From contig NZ_JACORU010000004.1 in the NCBI RefSeq assembly GCF_014297445.1, positions 124,001 through 188,000 of the forward strand: a stretch of 64,000 bases of DNA, written 5' to 3'. Source of the stretch: Ramlibacter albus (GTDB lineage: Bacteria; Pseudomonadota; Gammaproteobacteria; Burkholderiales; Burkholderiaceae_C). A program made the position numbers and the translations under genes. Below are positions 46,316-55,671 of the stretch, in pieces; position 1 is the first letter of the stretch; every line of letters begins with the position of its first letter. The notes under the pieces were generated by a model. That model was not told the origin of the DNA. It was given only the letters and a program-made list of their open reading frames with translations, and ran no database searches.

Positions 46316-47186
46316 TGCTCACCGACGGCTTGCCCGCGAACGCGTCGAGCCGCTTGCCCATCGCCTGCTCCAGGTTGTCCAGCCGCTGGTCCGCGGGCGG
46401 GTGCGTTGCGAGCGTGAGCGTGAAGAGCGGGTTGTCCTGCGGCACGGTGCGCAGCTGCTGCAGCACGCCGGGCAGGCCGTAGGGGTCGAAGCCGGCGCGC
46501 GCGGCCAGTGCCACACCGTGGCGGTCGGCGTCGAACTCGTCGCCCTTGTCGAGGCCGCTCGTGTAGATGTTGCGGATGAGCGAGAGCACCTGCGACTGCA
46601 CGAGCCCGCGCGCATCGCCGCGCAATTGCGAGCCGACCAGCGTCGCGCCAAAGCCCGCGGCCGCCTTCGACTTCAGGGCCTGCAGGTGGTGCTTGTCGAC
46701 GACGTGCGTGATCTCGTGCGCGAGGATGCCCGCCAGTTCGGCCTCGTCGACGCGGTCCACCAGCCCCTTGGTGACGAAGATGTACCCGCCCGGCGCGGCG
46801 AACGCGTTGAAGCCCGGGTCATCGATGACCGCGAAGCTCCAGGGCAGGGTGGGCCGTGTCGAGTGCAGGCTGATCCACCGGCCGAGCTCATTGACGTAGC
46901 GCTGCAGCCCCATGTCGGCATGCAGCGGCTTGCTGCCCAGCAGCACGGCGGCGAGCTGGCGGCCGATCTCGATTTCCTTCGGCTCGTCGATCGACTCCAG
47001 CGACTGCTGCAGCATCTGGATCAGGTCACCGCCGCCGGCGGGCGCGGCCGCGGGCGCTGACACGCCCGGGATGGGGACGGGCAGGTTGCGCAAGAGGCCG
47101 CCGAACTGGGCGGAGGCGGGCAGCGCCGCGGCGGCAAGCAACGCGGCGCAGGCCGCGGCGCGAAGGGTGATGGTGGTGCGGCTCAT
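46290..47186 (-). CDS. M48 family metalloprotease (BepA/YggG-like)
   Basis: This 298-aa periplasmic metalloprotease has a signal peptide ending LPASAQ. The zinc motif HEITH at residues 157-161 (GILAHEITHVVDKHH) and the third ligand region DEFDADRHGVALA are present. LTLATHPPADQRLDNLE near the end is the typical M48B segment with HP. Such proteins degrade or assist misfolded outer-membrane proteins. There are no C-terminal TPRs, so it is shorter than BepA. The start overlaps the SH3 gene stop, so the two are coupled. Confidence 0.93.
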   Translation of the reverse strand: MSRTTITLRAAACAALLAAAALPASAQFGGLLRNLPVPIPGVSAPAAAPAGGGDLIQMLQQSLESIDEPKEIEIGRQLAAVLLGSKPLHADMGLQRYVNELGRWISLHSTRPTLPWSFAVIDDPGFNAFAAPGGYIFVTKGLVDRVDEAELAGILAHEITHVVDKHHLQALKSKAAAGFGATLVGSQLRGDARGLVQSQVLSLIRNIYTSGLDKGDEFDADRHGVALAARAGFDPYGLPGVLQQLRTVPQDNPLFTLTLATHPPADQRLDNLEQAMGKRLDAFAGKPSVSIMQRVQAR

Positions 47187-47782
47187 TGCGGGTTCCCCGG
47201 CGGGTTGGCGGTGCCCGGCGCGCGGCGCGGCGCAGGCAGCGGTTCGACGTTCTCGCTCCTGAGTTGCGCACGCGAGGCGAACTCGCGCGCCTGGCCTTCG
47301 TTGGCTCGCTGCGCTTCCATCTGCGCCACGGCCGCCGTGTTGGGCTGCGCCTTGGCGATGTCTTCGGCGCCGAGGCCGCGGATGCCGATGGTGGACGTGC
47401 TCGTGGTCATCTGCTGCTGCTGCGGCCGCGCGAACATGCCGGTCACGCCGCGCATCAACCCGCCGGCCGAAGGCCCCTGCGTGCCCTGCGGCGCCTGCGC
47501 ACCGGTGGTGGGCGCGATGTCGAAAAGGTGGACCCAGCCCGTGGCACCGGCGGCATTGCGCACCTGGACCCAGGGGCCCTGCCGCTGCTCCAGGCGCGTG
47601 ACGGTGGACTGCGCGGGCAGCGCGCCGAGGCTGCGGCCCGACTCACCGGGTGCGTCGCGCAACTCGGTCGCGCGCTTGATGAGGGCCGGCTCGCCGGGCG
47701 ATTGGGCCGCCGCGAGCCCGCATGCGAGCAGCAGGGTGGCCGCGAGCGCCCCGAGGCGGCGCGGCATTCGTTTGCCTGTCAT
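47183..47782 (-). CDS. SH3-like domain exported protein
   Basis: This 199-aa protein has a signal peptide (LGALAATLLLACGLAAAQ) and a bacterial SH3 domain at about residues 30-95 (IKRATELRDAPGESGRSLGALPAQSTVTRLEQRQGPWVQV, quoted by key parts; ends with TGWVHLFDI). The rest is Gln/Ala/Pro-rich and low complexity, including MFARPQQQQMTTSTSTIGIRG. The SH3 may bind peptidoglycan or a partner. It is coupled to the M48 protease gene by an ATGA overlap, so it probably works with it in the periplasm. Confidence 0.85.
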   Translation of the reverse strand: MTGKRMPRRLGALAATLLLACGLAAAQSPGEPALIKRATELRDAPGESGRSLGALPAQSTVTRLEQRQGPWVQVRNAAGATGWVHLFDIAPTTGAQAPQGTQGPSAGGLMRGVTGMFARPQQQQMTTSTSTIGIRGLGAEDIAKAQPNTAAVAQMEAQRANEGQAREFASRAQLRSENVEPLPAPRRAPGTANPPGNPQ

Positions 47783-47848
47783 CGTTCGTGTTGTCCGAAG
47801 GAGAAGGCAAGCATTCTAGGCACCGGCCGGTGCCGCGGCCAGCGCGCG

Positions 47849-48049
47849 TCAGCCCGGGCGGTCGCTGCCGCTGCGCGAGCGGAGGTATTCGCGCACTTTC
47901 TCCGCGCGGTCGCCGACAGCGGCAACGGCCTTCTTCAGCTCTTCCGGGCTCACGCCCAGGCTCTTGCTCCAGTCGCGCAGCTCGTAATCCTGGTTGACGT
48001 TGATGCGCTCGCGGTCCTGGCCGCCGGATTTGGACTTGTCGTCGGACAT
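47849..48049 (-). CDS. DUF3606 small protein
   Basis: This 66-aa protein matches DUF3606: RINVNQDYELRDWSKSLGVSPEELKKAVAAVGDRAEKVREYL, of which DYELRDWSKSLGVS is the most characteristic part. Charged ends and no signal peptide. ATG 48049 has GAAGGAG-like sequence (AAAGGAGC) upstream. Such short proteins are common and often stress-induced in Burkholderiales. It stands alone between the SH3 gene and the EamA gene. Confidence 0.8.
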   Translation of the reverse strand: MSDDKSKSGGQDRERINVNQDYELRDWSKSLGVSPEELKKAVAAVGDRAEKVREYLRSRSGSDRPG

Positions 48050-48107
48050 GATGAGAAGCTCCTTTCTCATCGATGGTGGCCCGGCCGTGCAAGCAGCCGT
48101 GTAGGAA

Positions 48108-49010
48108 TCAGCGCCGCGAAGAGACGAGGATGCCGCCGACGATGAGCACGAAGGCCACAGCGTGGTAGATGCGCGGCGGCTCGCCAAGGAAGGCCGCCGA
48201 GAGCACAGCGGCGAAGAGCGGTGTGAGGTTGGAGAAGAACCCCGCCACGTTGGGCCCGGCGCGATGCACGCCCGCGCCCCAGCAGCGGTACGCGATGATC
48301 GCGGGCCCGATGGCGACGTACGCAAGTGCCAGCGCGAGTGGCCAGCCCCAGTCGATGTGCTGCGGCGCCGCGGCCCACTCGCCGCCCGCGAATAGCGCCG
48401 ACCACGCGAGGCCCGGCACCACCTGCGCCATCACGAAAGCGGACCAGCTCGCGCGCAGCTCGGGCGGGTCCTGCTCCACGCGCGTCAGCAGCCAGCTGTA
48501 CCACGCCCATGCGGCGGTGGCGAGCAGGATGTAGAAGTCGCCGGGCACGAAGCGCACTTCGGCCAGGTGCGACGGCTCGCCGCGCGCGAGCACGAGCAGC
48601 ACGCCCGCGATCGACAGCACGGCGCCCATCCACTGCCGGCCATGGATGCGCTGGCCGAAGAAGATGGCACCGAGGCCGAGCATGAACACCGGCGTGCTCG
48701 CGGCCACGAGCGTGACGTTGATCGGCGTGGAAGTCTTCAGGGCTAGGTACTGCAGCGCGTTGTAGCAGCCCACGCCGAGCAGCCCGAGCAGCGCGTAGCG
48801 CTTCCAGTGCGGCCAGAGCGGGCTGCCGCGGCGCAGCACCCAGCCGGCCAGCGGCAGCAGGATGAGGAAGGCGAGCAGCCAGCGCAGCAAGTTGAGCGTG
48901 ATCGGCGGCACGAGCCCGCTCACCAGCCGGCCCGTGACCGCGTTGCCCGCCCACAGCAGCGGCGGCACCGTCAGCAGCGCGGCAGTCGAAAGGCTCAATC
49001 GCTGGTTCAT
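48108..49010 (-). CDS. EamA-family transporter
   Basis: This 300-aa protein has about ten membrane helices in two EamA repeats (TVPPLLWAGNAVTGRLVSGL; ILLATAAWAWYSWLL). It ends VLIVGGILVSSRR. ATG 49010 is chosen because the next upstream start (49064) overlaps the divergent oxidoreductase leader and adds non-membrane residues. It is only distantly similar to the EamA protein at 45410, so they are not a recent duplication. Substrate unknown. Confidence 0.92.
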   Translation of the reverse strand: MNQRLSLSTAALLTVPPLLWAGNAVTGRLVSGLVPPITLNLLRWLLAFLILLPLAGWVLRRGSPLWPHWKRYALLGLLGVGCYNALQYLALKTSTPINVTLVAASTPVFMLGLGAIFFGQRIHGRQWMGAVLSIAGVLLVLARGEPSHLAEVRFVPGDFYILLATAAWAWYSWLLTRVEQDPPELRASWSAFVMAQVVPGLAWSALFAGGEWAAAPQHIDWGWPLALALAYVAIGPAIIAYRCWGAGVHRAGPNVAGFFSNLTPLFAAVLSAAFLGEPPRIYHAVAFVLIVGGILVSSRR

Positions 49011-49102
49011 GGGACCGGTCACTTTAACGGCGCGCGCATTTCCGGACTGAGACACGGCTGACACCGTTGTGGCACCATGCGCGCGAACACGAGGAGAACA
49101 CC

Positions 49103-50083
49103 ATGAGCAAGGCAGTGCGTATCCACCAGACCGGCGGCCCCGAGCAGCTGAAGATCGACGACGTGCAGGTGGGCGAGCCCGGCCCGGGCGAGATCCGCAT
49201 CCGCCACAAGGCAGTGGGCCTGAACTTCATCGACGTGTACCACCGCACGGGCCTGTATCCGCTGCCGCTGCCCGCGGGCATCGGCGGTGAAGGCGCCGGC
49301 ATCGTCGAGGCCGTGGGCGAGGGCGTGACGCACCTGAAGGCCGGCGACCGCGCGGCCTACGCGAGCAACCAGCCCGGCTCCTACTGCGAGGTGCGCGTGA
49401 TGAAGGCGTTGCACGTTTGCAAGCTGCCCGACGCCATCGATTTCGAGACCGGCGCGGCGATGATGCTCAAGGGCCTGACCGCGCAGTACCTGCTCAAGCG
49501 CTCGCCGCTCGGCAAGCTGCAGCCGGGCGACATGATCGTTTTCCACGCAGCGGCCGGCGGCGTCGGCCTGATCGCCACGCAGTGGGCGAAGGCGCTCGGC
49601 TACCAGGTGATCGGCACGGCCGGCAGCGACGAGAAGTGCGCGCTCGCCAAGGAGCACGGCGCCGCGCACATGATCAACTACAACAAGGAAGACTTCCTGC
49701 CGCGCGTGAAGGAGCTCACCGGCGGCAAGGGCGTGAAGGTGGTCTACGACTCGGTCGGCAAGGACACGTGGGACAAGTCGCTGGACTGCCTGCAGCCGCT
49801 GGGCATCATGGTGAGCTTCGGCAACTCGTCCGGCCCGGTGCCGCCGTTCGCGCCCGGGATCCTGGGGCCGAAGGGGTCCCTCTACGTGACGCGCCAGACG
49901 CTGTTCACCCACATTGCCACGCGCGAGTCCTGCCAGCAGATGGCCGACGACCTGTTCGAGGCGGTGACCTCCGGCAAGGTGAAGATCCGCATCGACCAGC
50001 GCTACCCGCTGGAGCAGGTGCAGCAGGCGCACCGCGACCTCGAGGCGCGCAAGACGACCGGCAGTACGGTGCTGACTCTCTGA
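49103..50083 (+). CDS. NADPH:quinone oxidoreductase (zeta-crystallin-like MDR)
   Basis: This 326-aa medium-chain reductase has the quinone-oxidoreductase N-terminus (KAVRIHQTGGPEQLKIDDVQVGEPGPGEIRIRHKAVGLNFID, of which VGLNFIDVYHRTGLYPLPLP is diagnostic). The cofactor motif is HAAAGGVGLIATQWAK. No zinc-binding Cys pattern, consistent with QOR enzymes that do one-electron quinone reduction with NADPH. ATG 49103 has GAGGAGA upstream. It is a single-gene unit with the EamA gene divergent. Confidence 0.94.
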   Translation: MSKAVRIHQTGGPEQLKIDDVQVGEPGPGEIRIRHKAVGLNFIDVYHRTGLYPLPLPAGIGGEGAGIVEAVGEGVTHLKAGDRAAYASNQPGSYCEVRVMKALHVCKLPDAIDFETGAAMMLKGLTAQYLLKRSPLGKLQPGDMIVFHAAAGGVGLIATQWAKALGYQVIGTAGSDEKCALAKEHGAAHMINYNKEDFLPRVKELTGGKGVKVVYDSVGKDTWDKSLDCLQPLGIMVSFGNSSGPVPPFAPGILGPKGSLYVTRQTLFTHIATRESCQQMADDLFEAVTSGKVKIRIDQRYPLEQVQQAHRDLEARKTTGSTVLTL

Positions 50084-50148
50084 CATCCTACAAAGCCATT
50101 GCTCCGCTGCTTGCAGCCGGGCTGGGCGCCGGACTGTAGATTGGGCGC

Positions 50149-50526
50149 ATGAAGTGCAAGGCCTACCTCGTCGAAGACAGTTCCACGATCCGCAGCAACC
50201 TGATGGAGACGCTGCATGAACTCGCCGGCGTCGAGGTCGTCGGCACCGCCGAAACCGAGCACGAGGCGAAGCGCTGGCTCGCCGGCAACGGCGAAGGATG
50301 GGACCTCGCCATCGTCGACCTGTTCCTGCGCGAAGGCAGCGGCCTGAACATCCTGCAGGCGCTGCAGGCCAGGCGCCGCCCGGGCCAGCGCATCGTGGTG
50401 CTGTCGAACCATTCCAGCAAGGACGTGCGCTGGCGTTGCCAGCAACTGGGTGCCGACGGCGTCTTCGACAAGTCGACCGAAATCGACGAGCTCGTGGACT
50501 TCTGCGCCGGCCTTCAGAGCGCCTGA
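50149..50526 (+). CDS. Single-domain response regulator (CheY-like)
   Basis: This 125-aa protein is a receiver domain alone. The acidic pocket is E9-D10 (LVEDSS), the phospho-acceptor is D57 (AIVDLFLREG), the switch Ser is in VVLSNHSS, and the Lys is in GVFDKSTEID. No output domain. No histidine kinase gene is near. Its last 13 bp overlap the convergent Na/Pi cotransporter gene. Confidence 0.93.
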   Translation: MKCKAYLVEDSSTIRSNLMETLHELAGVEVVGTAETEHEAKRWLAGNGEGWDLAIVDLFLREGSGLNILQALQARRRPGQRIVVLSNHSSKDVRWRCQQLGADGVFDKSTEIDELVDFCAGLQSA

Positions 50527-52190
50527 GACGTCTCGCCTTCGGCCTCGGGCACTACCTGCTTGAGGCGGTTGGGCGCGAGCGCGCCGGCCGAGTCGAGGAT
50601 CGGGTAGGCGATCGAGCAGATGTGCGAGTTGATGCGCTTCAAGTCGCTGATCAGGTCCAGGTGCAGCGAGCTCGTCTCGATGCTCTGCACCGTGTTGTCG
50701 GTCAGGCGCGTGAGGTGCGTGCCCGCGTAGGCGCGCTCGAGGTCGCGAAAGCGCGCCTTCTCCTCCAGCAGCTTCTGCGCGTCGCGCACCGAGCCGTTGA
50801 GGAACACGCTCATCCCCAGGCGCAGGTTGTCGATCAGGCGGGCGTGCAGCTCGCAGATCTCGGCCATGCCCGCCTCGGAGAAATTGCGGCCCTTGCGGAT
50901 CTTCTTGTCCTCGATGTCGATCAGGATGCGCTCGACGATGTCGCCGATCTGCTCCATGTTGATCGTGAAGCTGATGATGTCGGTCCAGCGGCGGCTCTCG
51001 TCCTCCGACAGGGCGTCGCGCGAGATCTTGGTGAGGTAGTACTTGATCGCCGAGTACAGCTGGTCGACCGTGTCGTCGAGCTTGCGCAGCTCCTCGGCCA
51101 GGCGCAGGTCGTTCTCGCGCATGACGCGCAGCATGCCGATGAGCATGGTTTCCACCACGTCGGCCTGGTGCAGCGCCTCGCGGGCGGCGCAGGAGATGGC
51201 CAGCGAGGGCGTGGACAGCGCCGAGGGGTCCAGATGGTGCGGCCGGCCGGCCACCATCGACTTGTCTTCCTTCGGCAGCCAGCGCTCGACCACGCCCGCC
51301 ACCGACACGGTGAAGCCCATGAGCACCAGCGCCATCACGATGTTGAAGGTGAGGTGGAACAGCACCACGACCTGTGCCGGCTCGCCCAGGTACGGCCGCA
51401 CATAGCGCAGCCACGCCCCCACGAGGAACATGAAGCCGGCCACGCCGACGATCTTGAACACGAGGTTGCCCAAGGGCACCTGCCGGGCCTCGATGGTGGA
51501 CTTGGCGGTGACCAGCACGCCGAGGATGCCGCTGCCCAGGTTGGCGCCGAGCACCAGGCCGAGCGCCACGTCCATGGGCACGGCGCCCGAGGCCGCCAGC
51601 GTGGCCGTGAGCAGCACGATGGCGAGGCTCGAATACGAGACCACCGCCAGCACGGCCCCGACGAACACCTCCAGCATGATGTCCGAGGACAGCGACAACA
51701 GCAGCGCCTGCACCGCCGGCGCACGCACGATGATCGCCGTGGACTCCGCCACCAGCCGCAGCGCCAGCAGCATCAGGCCGAGCCCGATCAGCACCCGCCC
51801 GAACCGGCCGGCCGGCATGGCCTGCCGCGAGATGAACATCACCACGCCCACGAAGATGAAGAGCGGCGACAGCCACGACAGGTCGAACGAGAACACGACC
51901 GCCATCAGGCTGGTGCCCACGTCCGCGCCCAGCATCACGGCCAGCGCCGTGGGCAGGGCGACAAGGCCCTGGGCGACGAAGGACGAGACGATCAGCGCCG
52001 TGGCGGTGCTGGACTGGATGAGGGCGGTGACGCCCACGCCGGCGAGCGCCGCGGCGGGCCGCGTGTCGATGCTGCGGGCAAGGACGTGCCGCAGGTTGGC
52101 GCCGAAGACCCGAAGGATGCCGGTTCTGACGAGGTACGTGCCCCAGACCAGCAGCGCGACGGCTGCCAGCAGGTTCAGCAGATGCTTCAT
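50514..52190 (-). CDS. Na/Pi cotransporter family protein with PhoU-like C-terminus
   Basis: This 558-aa protein has two Na_Pi_cotrans repeats with the QSSTATALIVSSF motif in the first and GANLGSGILGVLVTAK in the second, giving about eight to ten helices (to about residue 310). The C-terminal part (SLAISCAAREALHQADVVETML to the end) is a PhoU-like helical domain. It would move phosphate with sodium or regulate phosphate balance. Start ATG 52190 lies 23 bp past the lspA stop on the same strand. Confidence 0.93.
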   Translation of the reverse strand: MKHLLNLLAAVALLVWGTYLVRTGILRVFGANLRHVLARSIDTRPAAALAGVGVTALIQSSTATALIVSSFVAQGLVALPTALAVMLGADVGTSLMAVVFSFDLSWLSPLFIFVGVVMFISRQAMPAGRFGRVLIGLGLMLLALRLVAESTAIIVRAPAVQALLLSLSSDIMLEVFVGAVLAVVSYSSLAIVLLTATLAASGAVPMDVALGLVLGANLGSGILGVLVTAKSTIEARQVPLGNLVFKIVGVAGFMFLVGAWLRYVRPYLGEPAQVVVLFHLTFNIVMALVLMGFTVSVAGVVERWLPKEDKSMVAGRPHHLDPSALSTPSLAISCAAREALHQADVVETMLIGMLRVMRENDLRLAEELRKLDDTVDQLYSAIKYYLTKISRDALSEDESRRWTDIISFTINMEQIGDIVERILIDIEDKKIRKGRNFSEAGMAEICELHARLIDNLRLGMSVFLNGSVRDAQKLLEEKARFRDLERAYAGTHLTRLTDNTVQSIETSSLHLDLISDLKRINSHICSIAYPILDSAGALAPNRLKQVVPEAEGETSQAL

Positions 52191-52213
52191 GTTTGAAGCA
52201 TCATAAACCCACC

Positions 52214-52720
52214 TTATTTGCTGCGGCGCACCCTAAGGATTTCGTCGAGGATCAGGCACGCCGCACCCACGGTGATCGCGCTGTCGGCGATGTTGAACGC
52301 CGGGAAGAAATGCGTGTTGTTCCAGTGGAACTGCAGGAAGTCGACCACGTACCCGTGCAGCAGACGGTCCACGAGGTTGCCGACGGCGCCGCCGAGGATC
52401 AGCGCAAGGGAGAAGCAGAACAGCTTCTGCCCCGCATGCGAGCGCAGCAGCCAGAGGATGAACACGACGGCCGCCACCGCGATGCCCGTGAACAGCCAGC
52501 GCTGCCAGCCGCCCGCCCCCGCGAGGAAGGAGAAGGCCGCGCCGGTGTTGTGGGCCCGCACGACGTTGAAGAACGACGTGACGTAGGTGACGTCCCCGTA
52601 CTTGTAGTACCCGAGGATCAGCACCTTGGTGAACTGGTCGGCGATAACGACGATGAGCGCCAGCGCCAGCCAGACCAGCATCCCGCCCGAGGCGGAAGAC
52701 GACGAACCCCCGCGAGCCAT
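52214..52720 (-). CDS. lspA: Lipoprotein signal peptidase (type II)
   Basis: This 168-aa inner-membrane aspartyl protease cleaves prolipoprotein signal peptides. Four membrane helices and both catalytic-Asp blocks are seen: [11 protein letters not shown] with [20 protein letters not shown], and [13 protein letters not shown] short Ser/Gly-rich N-terminal tail precedes the first helix. ATG 52720 overlaps the ileS stop by one base (TGATG), so it is coupled to ileS in the classical ileS-lspA order. Confidence 0.96.
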   Translation of the reverse strand: MARGGSSSSASGGMLVWLALALIVVIADQFTKVLILGYYKYGDVTYVTSFFNVVRAHNTGAAFSFLAGAGGWQRWLFTGIAVAAVVFILWLLRSHAGQKLFCFSLALILGGAVGNLVDRLLHGYVVDFLQFHWNNTHFFPAFNIADSAITVGAACLILDEILRVRRSK

Positions 52721-55563
52721 CAGGCGTGCACCCGGGGCTCGCCCGCGCCGAAGAGGTTGCTCACGCAGCGGCCGCAGATCGTGGGATGGGCGGGGTCGCG
52801 GCCGACGTCCGGGCGCCAGTGCCAGCAGCGCTCGCACTTGGTGTCCTGCGAAGGCAGCGCCTGCACCGACAGCGCATCCCCCTTCACCAATGCGACGGCC
52901 GAGGTGATGAAGACGAACTTCAGGTCCTCGCCCAGGCCTTGCAGCAGGGCGTGGTCGTTCGAGTCGGCCGTCACCACGAGGTTGGCCTGCAGCGAGGAGC
53001 CGACCAGGCCCTTCTCGCGCACCGCCTCGATCTCCTTGTTGGCGATGTCGCGGATCTCGCGGATGCGGTTCCACTTGGCGATCAGGCCCGTGTCGGGGCT
53101 GCCGATCTCGGCGTACTCCTCGAAGAAGATGGAGTCGGAGCTGCCGAACACCTTCCACGCCTCCTCGGCCGTGAAGCTGAGGAAAGGCGCCATCCAGCGC
53201 AGCATGGCGTGCGTGATGTTCCACAGCGCCGTTTGCGCGCTGCGGCGGGCGTGCGACTTCGGCGCCGTGGTGTAGAGGCGGTCCTTGAGGATGTCGAGGT
53301 AGAACGCGCCCAGGTCTTCCGAGCAGTACACCTGCAGCTTGGCCACCACCGGGTGGAACTCGTACACCTCGTAGTGCGCCAGCACCTCGGCCTGGAACTC
53401 GGCCGCGCGCGCGAGGGCGTAGCGGTCGATCTCCACCATCTCGCCCAGCGGGACTGCGTCCTTCGCGGGGTCGAAGTCGCTCACGTTGGCCAGCAGGAAG
53501 CGCAGCGTGTTGCGGATGCGGCGGTACGCATCCACCACGCGCGCGAGGATCTTGTCGTCGCCGGCGATGTCGCCGGAGTAGTCGGAGGCCGCCACCCACA
53601 GGCGGATGATCTCGGCGCCCAGCTTGCTGCTGACGGCCTGCGGCTCGATGCCGTTGCCCAGCGACTTGCTCATCTTGCGGCCCTGGCTGTCCACCGTGAA
53701 GCCGTGGGTGAGCAGGCCGCGGTAGGGCGCGCGGCCGTACATCGCGGCGGCGGTGAGCAGCGAGGAGTGGAACCAGCCGCGGTGCTGGTCGTGGCCTTCG
53801 AGGTACAGGTCGGCCTCGGGGCCGCCTTCGTCGTGGCCGGCGCCGGGGTGCGACTTCTTCAGCACCGTCGTGTGCGTGGTGCCGGAGTCGAACCACACCT
53901 CGAGGATGTCCTGGCTCTTGACGTAGTCGGCGGCGTCGGCGCCCGCACCGACCCTCGCGAGGATCTCCCCGGTCGTGGCCTTGCTCCACGACTCGATGCC
54001 GCCGGCATCGACCATGTCGGCCGCCACGTCGAGGATCTCCATCGTCTTCGGGTGCAGGTCGTGCGTGTCCTTGTGCAGGAAGAAAGGCAGCGGCACGCCC
54101 CAGCTGCGCTGGCGGCTGATGCACCAGTCGGGGCGGCCCGCGATCATGTCGCGCAGGCGCACCTTGCCGTTCTCGGGGTAGAAGCTGGTGTCCTCGATGG
54201 CCTTGAGCGCCATGTTGCGCAGGGTGTCGGGCGCCTTGTCCTTCGTGAACACGCCTTCGCCCTCGTCCATGCGGATGAACCACTGGGCCGCGGCGCGGTA
54301 GATCACCGGCGTCTTGTGGCGCCAGCAATGCGGGTAGCTGTGGACGATGTTCTCGGTGGCGAAGAGCCGGCCGGCCTGCTCGATGGTCTGGATGATGTGC
54401 GGCACCGACTTCCAGATGTTCTCGCCACCGAACAGGGGGAAGTCCGGCGCGTAGCTGCCGTTGGCCTGCACCGGGTTGAGGATGTCGTCGTATTTCAGGC
54501 CGTGCGCGACGCAGCTGTTGAAGTCGTCCAGGCCGTACGCGGGCGAGGAGTGGACGATGCCGGTGCCGTCCTCGGCCGTGGCGTAGTCGGCCAGGTACAC
54601 GGGCGACAGGCGCCTGTAGCCGGGGTCCACGTCGTACAGCGGGTGGCGGAAGTTCAGGTTGGCGAGGTTCTCGCCCTTGGTCGTCGCGACCACCGTCCCT
54701 GCGAGCTTGTAGCGCGCGAGCACCTTCTCGACCAGCACCTGCGCCACGATGATCTGGCCGCGCGGCGTGTCGACGAGCGCGTACTCCAGCTCGGGGTTCA
54801 GGTTGAGCGCCTGGTTGGCGGGGATCGTCCAGGCGGTCGTCGTCCAGATCACCGCGAAGATCGGCTTCGAAGCGTCACCACCGCCGAACGCGGCCACGAC
54901 CTTCCGCGGCTCGTCGGCCAGGAAGCCCACGTCCAGGGTCTGCGACTTCTTGTCCGCGTACTCGATCTCGAACTCGGCGAGCGACGAGCCGCAGTCGAAG
55001 CACCAGTACACGGGCTTGAGGCCCCGGTAGACGAAGCCGCGCTCGATGACGCGCTTGAACGCGCGGATCTCCTCCGCCTCGTTCACGAAGTCCATCGTGC
55101 GGTAGGGGTGGCCCCAGTCGCCCAGCACGCCCAGGCGCTTGAAGTCGGCCATCTGCAGGGCGATCTGCTCGGTGGCGTAGGCGCGGCTCTTCGCCTGCAT
55201 CTCGTCGCGCGAGAGGTTGCGGCCGAACTGCTTCTCGATGGCGTTCTCGATGGGCAGGCCATGGCAGTCCCAGCCCGGCACGTACGACGCGTCCAGCCCC
55301 TTGAGCTGGCGCGACTTGACGATCATGTCCTTGAGGATCTTGTTGACCGCGTGACCCATGTGGATCTGGCCATTGGCGTACGGCGGGCCGTCGTGCAGCA
55401 CGAACTTCTGGCGGCCGCAGCGCGCCTCGCGCAGGCGCTTGTAGAGGCCGGTGTCCTCCCACTCCTTCACCCAGCCCGGCTCGCGCTTGGGCAGGTCGCC
55501 GCGCATGGGGAAGGGCGTGTCGGGCAGGTTGAGGGTGGCGCGGTAATCGGTCTTGTCGGTCAT
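52720..55563 (-). CDS. ileS: Isoleucyl-tRNA synthetase
   Basis: This 947-aa class I synthetase is complete. The HIGH-type motif HMGH occurs in [10 protein letters not shown], the KMSKS loop in [11 protein letters not shown], the editing-domain signatures in [16 protein letters not shown], and the C-terminal zinc finger in [10 protein letters not shown]...CGRCVSN. ATG 55563 matches the family start ([14 protein letters not shown]). An in-frame start at 55611 would translate part of the palindromic repeat and is rejected. It is followed by lspA on the same strand. Confidence 0.98.
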   Translation of the reverse strand: MTDKTDYRATLNLPDTPFPMRGDLPKREPGWVKEWEDTGLYKRLREARCGRQKFVLHDGPPYANGQIHMGHAVNKILKDMIVKSRQLKGLDASYVPGWDCHGLPIENAIEKQFGRNLSRDEMQAKSRAYATEQIALQMADFKRLGVLGDWGHPYRTMDFVNEAEEIRAFKRVIERGFVYRGLKPVYWCFDCGSSLAEFEIEYADKKSQTLDVGFLADEPRKVVAAFGGGDASKPIFAVIWTTTAWTIPANQALNLNPELEYALVDTPRGQIIVAQVLVEKVLARYKLAGTVVATTKGENLANLNFRHPLYDVDPGYRRLSPVYLADYATAEDGTGIVHSSPAYGLDDFNSCVAHGLKYDDILNPVQANGSYAPDFPLFGGENIWKSVPHIIQTIEQAGRLFATENIVHSYPHCWRHKTPVIYRAAAQWFIRMDEGEGVFTKDKAPDTLRNMALKAIEDTSFYPENGKVRLRDMIAGRPDWCISRQRSWGVPLPFFLHKDTHDLHPKTMEILDVAADMVDAGGIESWSKATTGEILARVGAGADAADYVKSQDILEVWFDSGTTHTTVLKKSHPGAGHDEGGPEADLYLEGHDQHRGWFHSSLLTAAAMYGRAPYRGLLTHGFTVDSQGRKMSKSLGNGIEPQAVSSKLGAEIIRLWVAASDYSGDIAGDDKILARVVDAYRRIRNTLRFLLANVSDFDPAKDAVPLGEMVEIDRYALARAAEFQAEVLAHYEVYEFHPVVAKLQVYCSEDLGAFYLDILKDRLYTTAPKSHARRSAQTALWNITHAMLRWMAPFLSFTAEEAWKVFGSSDSIFFEEYAEIGSPDTGLIAKWNRIREIRDIANKEIEAVREKGLVGSSLQANLVVTADSNDHALLQGLGEDLKFVFITSAVALVKGDALSVQALPSQDTKCERCWHWRPDVGRDPAHPTICGRCVSNLFGAGEPRVHA

Positions 55564-55587
55564 GGGGTAGCCTTGGCGAAACGTACT

Positions 55588-55664
55588 GTCATGCCGGGCT
55601 CGACCCGGCATCCATGGTGGCGTGGCACCACGGGGGATGGATTGCGGATCAAGTCCGCAATGAC
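55588..55664 (-). repeat. Palindromic repeat element between ribF and ileS
   Basis: This 77-bp element has GTCAT...ATCCA at one end and TGGAT...ATGAC at the other, the same boundary motifs as the element inside xdhA. Each arm folds separately: ATGCCGGG-CTCGA-CCCGGCAT and ATTGCGGA-TCAAG-TCCGCAAT, with a GC-rich spacer (GGTGGCGTGGCACCACGG, itself palindromic) between them. The hairpin stems differ in sequence from the xdhA copy, so only the ends and architecture are shared. Confidence 0.8.
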
Positions 55665-55671
55665 ACCCGTT

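Noticed and set aside
55564-55611. N-terminal extension of IleS from 55611
   Set aside because: The extra residues are a translation of the palindromic repeat; the family start is at 55563.
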